A stretch of DNA of 36,956 bases from DATJZG01 sp035499295 (GTDB lineage Bacteria; Myxococcota; Myxococcia; Myxococcales; Anaeromyxobacteraceae), in the NCBI GenBank assembly GCA_035499295.1, contig DATJZG010000107.1, forward strand, positions 1 to 36,956. Reading direction: 5' to 3'. The position numbers and the translations under genes are program-made. Below are positions 32,220 to 36,956 of the stretch, piece by piece. The notes under the pieces are model-generated. The model saw only the letters and a program-made list of their open reading frames with translations. It ran no database searches and was not told the DNA's origin. How positions within the stretch are numbered: the stretch's first letter is position 1; each line of letters starts with the position of its first letter.

Positions 32220-33232
32220 GGCGCCAATTCCTTCAGGGCCCCTTCCAGCCGCCCGCCCTCGGCGCCGAGATCCTCGAAGGGCAGCCGCCGCATCCGGTGC
32301 GGCAAAGCCAGCCTGGCGGCCTCGCGGATGTCGGCTGCGGTGACGGCGTCGCGCTCGCGGAGGGCGGCGAGCGCCCGGGCGGCCTTCATGATGACGATGT
32401 CGCCGCGGTGCCCGTCGAGCTTCACCGCCGCCGTCACCGCGACGATCGCCTCCAGGGCCGAGTCGGGGATGGCGACCTGCGGCAGGCGCGCCGCGGCACG
32501 GGTGATCGCGGCGGAGAGTTCCTCCTGATCGGCGCGCCAGCGCTCTGCGAAGGCCGCCGAGTCGTCATCGAACGCCGCCTTGCGCCGCAGGATCTCCCGG
32601 CGCGCGTCGCGATCGGCCAGCGCGGACACCTGGACACAGAGACCGAAGCGATCGAGGAGCTGCGGCCGCAGCTCCCCCTCCTCGGGGTTCATCGTCCCCA
32701 CCAGGATGAAGCGCGAAGGATGCGAGAAGGAGATGCCCTCGCGCTCCACCGTGTTCACGCCCATGGCGGCGGAGTCGAGCAACAGGTCGACGATGTGGTC
32801 CTCGAGCAGGTTCACCTCGTCGACGTACAGAAAGTTGCGATTGGCCGCGCCGAGCAGCCCCGGCTCGAACCGCTTCTCGCCATGGCGGATCGCCTGCTCG
32901 AGGTCGAGGGTGCCCACCAGCCGGTCCTCAGTGATGCCGAGCGGGAGCTCGACCACCCGCATTCGCCGCCGCGCCTCGCGGAGCGTACCCTCGCTGAGCC
33001 GCTCCGAGCACTCGCTGCAGAGACGGCCCGCGGGGTCGCAGGAAAAGCGGCAGGAGTCGACCACCGCGCGTTTGGGCAACAAATCCGCCAGCGCCCTCAC
33101 CGCGGTGCTCTTCGCCGTCCCCTTCTCGCCGGTGACGAGCAGGCCACCGATGGCCGGGTCGATCACGTTGAGGACGAGGGCCGTCTTCATCTCTTCCTGG
33201 CCGACGATGGCCACAAAGGGGAACACCATCAT
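32210..33232 (-). CDS. chlI: ChlI/BchI-like chelatase AAA ATPase
   Basis: ATG 33232 shares one base with the cobN stop (TGATG); 340 residues. Walker A GEKGTAKST (about 35-43), a Cys cluster FSCDPAGRLCSECS, Walker B NFLYVDEVNLLEDHIV and sensor VGTMNPEEGELRPQLLDRF are typical of the ChlI clade. It forms a hexameric motor with ChlD that drives metal insertion by the large subunit. Coupling to cobN suggests cobalt as the metal here. Confidence 0.94.
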   Translation of the reverse strand: MMVFPFVAIVGQEEMKTALVLNVIDPAIGGLLVTGEKGTAKSTAVRALADLLPKRAVVDSCRFSCDPAGRLCSECSERLSEGTLREARRRMRVVELPLGITEDRLVGTLDLEQAIRHGEKRFEPGLLGAANRNFLYVDEVNLLEDHIVDLLLDSAAMGVNTVEREGISFSHPSRFILVGTMNPEEGELRPQLLDRFGLCVQVSALADRDARREILRRKAAFDDDSAAFAERWRADQEELSAAITRAAARLPQVAIPDSALEAIVAVTAAVKLDGHRGDIVIMKAARALAALRERDAVTAADIREAARLALPHRMRRLPFEDLGAEGGRLEGALKELAPCA

Positions 33233-36200
33233 CACAGGACCTCCTTCATCTTCGCCTTCCAGCGGGCCACGTCGTCCGCGGTCAGGATGTCGATGCTGCC
33301 CCCCTGGTACTCGCCGCCGGCGCCTTCGATGCGGTCCTCGATCCAGCCCTCGATCTCCAGGTAGATCTCCGAGAGCCGCTCCTGCACGTCCTCGGCGGGC
33401 TTCCAGATCCCCCGCTGCGCCGCCTCCAAGAGGCGTCGCGCCATCTCCTCCATGGCCCAGGGGTTGTTCTCCTCGAAGAAGCGGCGGTTCTCCTCGTCCA
33501 TGAGGAACGTGCGCGCGACATCGTCGAAGACCTCGCCGTCGACCGCTTTCGCCGTCGCCTGCCAGCCGTAGAGCCGCCCCACGCGCTTCGAGATCTCGGC
33601 CGCGCCCTTGTAGCCGTGCTCCTTCATTCCCTCGATCCAGACGGGGTTCAGGATCTTGGCGCGGGCGATCCGGCGCACCTCCTCCTCGAGCGTCCGCACG
33701 CTCACCGAGCCCTGCTCGCGGGTGTCGCCGTAGTAGTTCTTCACCTCGCGGCCCGACAGGACGCGCGCCGCGTTGATCATCCCGCCATGCGTCCCGAAGT
33801 AGCAGCAGCAGCCGGTGAGGTCGTACTCGTCGGTCACGGTCCGGTTGAAGGTGACGTCGACGGTCCGTAGGCTCTGCTTCAGGTCCTTGTGCGCCTTCTC
33901 CCCGAAGACGCCCTTGCCATAGGCGTAGCCGTTCCAGAAGAGGAAGACGTCGGAGAGGTCCTGCTCGGTCTTCCACGCCGACGCGTAGACGGCGAGCTGC
34001 GTCCCGGCCGAGTAGGTGCCGGGCTGGCTCGCGAAGATCCGGAAGGAGGCGCGGCGCAGCGCCTCGGGAGAGGTGCTCCCTTGCTCCTCCAGGCGCTCCA
34101 GCGTGTGCTTGCGGACGAAGTTCTGCTCCGGATCCTCCTCGAGCGCCGCGATGCGCTGCACCGCCTCGTCGAGGAGGTCGATGGCGCCGGGGAAGTTGTC
34201 GCGGGTGATTCCCGAGACCCGGACGGCGATGTCGATCCGGGGCCGCCCCAGCTCCGCGAGCGGCAGGATCTCCACCTCCCGCACGCGGCCGTTGGATTGC
34301 CAGAGCGGGCGCGCCCCCATGAGCGCCAGCATCTGCGCCAGCCCCTCGCCGTCCGTCCACATGATGTCGGTCGACTGCCAGTAGAAGGCGATCGACTCCG
34401 GGTACTTTCCCTCGGCCTCCAGGTACTTCTGGAGCGTCTTCTCGGCGAGCTGCCGGCCCACCGCCCACGCCGCGGCCGTCGGGATCCGCTGCGGGTCGAG
34501 GGAGTAGAAGTTGCGCCCGCTGGGGAGGACGTCGGGCCGGCCGCGCGTCACCAGGCCCGAGGGACCCGGGGCGATGTAACCGCCCTCCATCCCGCGCAGG
34601 AGCGCGCCGATCTCGTCCGACTCACGTACCCGGCGAGCGATGTCCGAGAGCTGCGCCTGCAGCCCTGGCAAGGCAGCGCCCTCCGCAGGCTCAAGCGGCG
34701 CGACCCGGGAGAAGCTCTCCGCGAGCGAGGTGCCGCCGTCGAGGAACCCCGCGCAGGCCGCCAGGCCCAGCTTGCTCCCCTCGTCGACAGCCCGCTCCGG
34801 GCCAAAGGCCGCGCCGGCGCAGCGTTCGGCGATCCCGCGCAGGCTCCGCGGGCCTCCCTCGTACCTCGCCACTCCGTACACGAAGGCCGCGAACCGATCG
34901 CCCTCCGGCAGCTGCCCGAAGACGTGCATTCCCTTCGGGATGAAGGTGTTCTTGAGGAGCGACAGCCGCTCGTGGATGACCGGGACGAGGGCGTCGGCAT
35001 TGTCATGGCCGACCTCCTCGTCGAGGAGCTTCAGCCCCTTCGTCTTCTCCGCGATGAGGTGCGCGATCGTATGGGCCTTCGCCGGTTCCATGCCGCGGGT
35101 TCGCTGATAGTCATCGAGCAAACGCTCCAGCGCCTCCAGGTCGCCGTAGAGCTCGCCGCGGACCATGACCGTCTGCATGTGGTCCACGAGCACGGCGTTG
35201 CTGCGCCGCTTGGCGACGGTCCCCTCGGGCGGGTTGTCGGCGTTGTAGACGTAGAGGTGCGGCATCACGTCGATGCCGATGTCGGGGAAGCACGACGAGG
35301 ACATCCCGGTCGCTTTTCCGGGGAGGAACTCGAGGTTACCGTGGGTCCCGACGTGGACGAGGACGTCGGCGCCAAAGTCGCGCGAGAGCCACTTGTAGGT
35401 GGCCACGTATTGATGCGGCGGCGGCAGATCGGGATCGTGGAGGATCTTGCAGACTTCGCCGTCGCAGCGGGGGCCTGCGCAGCCGCGCTTGGGCTGGGCG
35501 CAGACCACGGCGTTGCCGTAGCGCACCCCCGTCACGACGATCCGGCCGTCGTGGACCATCGCCGCGGGGAGGCCATCGACCTCTTCGCCGGGCGGCGCGC
35601 CCCACGTCTCCGCCATGCGCGCGCGCGTCCGCTCCGGGAGCTCCGTGAACCACGGCAGGTATCGCTCGAGCGGCAGGCTCGCCAGCGCCCCGCCGTTCGC
35701 CACGATCTCCTCCACCGTGGTCCAGCGGAACTCGGAGATGGCCTTCCGGCTCATGATGTCGTCGATGAGCGCCTTGCCGTCCGAGGGCGGCTCGACCTGG
35801 TAGCCGGCCACTTTCATGCGGGCCATGATCCGGGCGACGCTCTCCAGGGAGTCGAGGTGGGCCGCGCCGCCCACCGACGCCTCCACCGAGACGCAGGGGT
35901 TGTTGTGGAGGATGAAGGCGACGCGCTTCTCACAATTCGGCTTCCTGGCCAGGGCCAGCCAGCGCGCGACCCGGGCGGCAAAGCGCTCGACGCGATCCGG
36001 GAGCGGAAGGTAAGCTTCCTCCTCCGGCCGCTCCGTTCCGGTAGAGGCGCCGATCACCATCGGCTCGATGACGCCCTCGAACTCGGGGAGCGCCATGCTC
36101 CAGCCCACCTGCGAGCCGAGCCCCTGGGGGTTGGCGGCCCATTGCTCCGGGCTCTGGCAGTAGGAGATCGTCGGGCAGAAGAGCGGGACGCCGAGCCTCG

Positions 36201-36956
36201 CAAAGAGCTCCGCGCCGACCGGGGCGGTCGCCTCGCCGATCTCGCCCTTGCGGCTCCCGAGCGGGAAGGAGCCGAGCTTGATCACGCCATGCACCTCCGG
36301 CACGTCGCCCCCCAACAGGAAGCGCTCGACCACCTCGGCGCCGCCCAGGTTCCCGAGGGCCGCGTCCTTGAGGGAGTGGTGAAAGACCGGGATGACGCCG
36401 AGCCCCTGCGCCTCGAGCGCTGCGATCACGGCCTTCTCCACGCCGCGGTTGTCGTGCTGCCAGTGGCCGCGCGGGTAGAGGAGCCCGACCCAGGCCTTCG
36501 GTTCCCGTCCCATCCTCCGGCGGTAGGCGGCGAGATAGGCGGCGGTGTCGCCGTACAGGTCCGGCATGGCGGGGTGCTGGAGCCCCTCCCACGGCACCTC
36601 GCAAGGCGCGCTGCAGGCGACCTCCTCCCCCAGCACGGCGCGGCGGAGATAGGCCACCAGGTTTCGCAGGTTCTCCGAGCCGTTGAAGGCGAGGTACTGG
36701 TGGGCCGTCGCCACCACCTCCGGTGGCGGGCTCGACAGGGTCCAGTAGGATGGATCGCTCCCGGTCACGACCACCGGAATGCGGCCGCGCAACCCGCGGA
36801 CCTCCTCCTCGACGGCGTCCCAGAACGCGTCGTGCGTCCGGTAGAGCAGGATCAGATCGGCCTCGGCCATCTTCCGCAGCGCGCCGGGGAGCAGCTCCGG
36901 GTGGAGGTTGAGCTGCTTCGTGGAATAGGCGTCCAGGGAGACGCCCTGCGCGGCGC
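33232..36956 (-). CDS. cobN: CobN-like cobaltochelatase large subunit, 5' end beyond window
   Basis: The frame is open to the right edge (LDAYSTKQLNLHPELLPGAL precedes the internal Met at 36870), so the N-terminus is missing; about 1240 residues are present. Signature CobN/BchH segments include VGTHGNLEFLPGKATGMSSS, DIGIDVMPHLYVYNADNPPEG with TVAKRRSNAVLVDHMQ, YEGGPRSLRGIAERCAGAAF and ILNPVWIEGMKEHGYKGAAE. CobN inserts cobalt into hydrogenobyrinate a,c-diamide in aerobic-type B12 synthesis; BchH inserts magnesium. The surrounding genes have no bacteriochlorophyll genes, so CobN is preferred. Stop overlaps chlI (1 base). Confidence 0.9.
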   Translation of the reverse strand, partial: AAQGVSLDAYSTKQLNLHPELLPGALRKMAEADLILLYRTHDAFWDAVEEEVRGLRGRIPVVVTGSDPSYWTLSSPPPEVVATAHQYLAFNGSENLRNLVAYLRRAVLGEEVACSAPCEVPWEGLQHPAMPDLYGDTAAYLAAYRRRMGREPKAWVGLLYPRGHWQHDNRGVEKAVIAALEAQGLGVIPVFHHSLKDAALGNLGGAEVVERFLLGGDVPEVHGVIKLGSFPLGSRKGEIGEATAPVGAELFARLGVPLFCPTISYCQSPEQWAANPQGLGSQVGWSMALPEFEGVIEPMVIGASTGTERPEEEAYLPLPDRVERFAARVARWLALARKPNCEKRVAFILHNNPCVSVEASVGGAAHLDSLESVARIMARMKVAGYQVEPPSDGKALIDDIMSRKAISEFRWTTVEEIVANGGALASLPLERYLPWFTELPERTRARMAETWGAPPGEEVDGLPAAMVHDGRIVVTGVRYGNAVVCAQPKRGCAGPRCDGEVCKILHDPDLPPPHQYVATYKWLSRDFGADVLVHVGTHGNLEFLPGKATGMSSSCFPDIGIDVMPHLYVYNADNPPEGTVAKRRSNAVLVDHMQTVMVRGELYGDLEALERLLDDYQRTRGMEPAKAHTIAHLIAEKTKGLKLLDEEVGHDNADALVPVIHERLSLLKNTFIPKGMHVFGQLPEGDRFAAFVYGVARYEGGPRSLRGIAERCAGAAFGPERAVDEGSKLGLAACAGFLDGGTSLAESFSRVAPLEPAEGAALPGLQAQLSDIARRVRESDEIGALLRGMEGGYIAPGPSGLVTRGRPDVLPSGRNFYSLDPQRIPTAAAWAVGRQLAEKTLQKYLEAEGKYPESIAFYWQSTDIMWTDGEGLAQMLALMGARPLWQSNGRVREVEILPLAELGRPRIDIAVRVSGITRDNFPGAIDLLDEAVQRIAALEEDPEQNFVRKHTLERLEEQGSTSPEALRRASFRIFASQPGTYSAGTQLAVYASAWKTEQDLSDVFLFWNGYAYGKGVFGEKAHKDLKQSLRTVDVTFNRTVTDEYDLTGCCCYFGTHGGMINAARVLSGREVKNYYGDTREQGSVSVRTLEEEVRRIARAKILNPVWIEGMKEHGYKGAAEISKRVGRLYGWQATAKAVDGEVFDDVARTFLMDEENRRFFEENNPWAMEEMARRLLEAAQRGIWKPAEDVQERLSEIYLEIEGWIEDRIEGAGGEYQGGSIDILTADDVARWKAKMKEVL

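Noticed and set aside
30363..36956. Chelatase genes as part of bacteriochlorophyll synthesis
   Set aside because: No other bch or puf gene is in view and the large subunit looks more like CobN than BchH.

Overview
The window is high-GC DNA from what looks like a proteobacterium-like genome, most plausibly a myxobacterium or another former deltaproteobacterium. This guess rests on gene content (CobN next to ChlI/ChlD, a MoxR-CoxE pair, a multi-cluster 4Fe-4S protein, tandem AHSA1 domains), not on any marker gene. I found no rRNA, tRNA or CRISPR array.

Layout. (1) 0.1-5.7 kb: a minus-strand operon of TetR regulator, flavodoxin (broken), small membrane protein and a NudC-like gene cut off by the end of an IS21-type element; then a MITE, an IS200-type tnpA relic, an ABM-fold protein and a 4Fe-4S protein with a scrambled C-terminus. 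(2) 5.8-8.7 kb: a compact minus-strand operon of ferredoxin-nitroreductase, MoxR ATPase and CoxE-like VWA protein. (3) 9.2-10.5 kb: ArsR regulator overlapping a double AHSA1-domain protein, with a clear upstream palindrome. (4) 10.5-20 kb: a low-density accessory region with a tnpB relic ending in two hairpins, an ORF6N protein, a small two-gene unit, a Tn3 transposase relic, a broken VOC gene, a Cdd1-like HhH protein, an NTF2-like protein, a GNAT/membrane gene pair followed by its own decayed duplicate, and a periplasmic coiled-coil protein. (5) 20.1-21.2 kb: an IS605-type element in which about 187 bp has been inverted. (6) 21.35-24.9 kb: a plasmid-like replication module made of a DnaB-N/RepA-type helicase, a 503-residue probable initiator and a cluster of about eight iterons. 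(7) 25.5-30.1 kb: more IS605 debris, then an intact four-gene minus-strand transposition operon (zinc-ribbon protein, DDE transposase, AAA ATPase, 69-residue protein). (8) 30.4-37 kb: chlD, chlI and cobN, overlapping and translationally coupled on the minus strand, with cobN running off the window edge.

Two things stand out. The first is the plasmid-like replicon embedded among transposon remains. The second is the amount of decay: one family of about 345-bp MITEs (TIR starting TAAGAGCTGTCCCG) occurs four times, and two copies lie exactly at the ends of genes so that the MITE supplies the stop codon. Many genes outside regions 2, 3, 6, 7 and 8 carry frameshifts, so either this is a transposon graveyard or part of the sequence has indel errors; raw reads would separate these.
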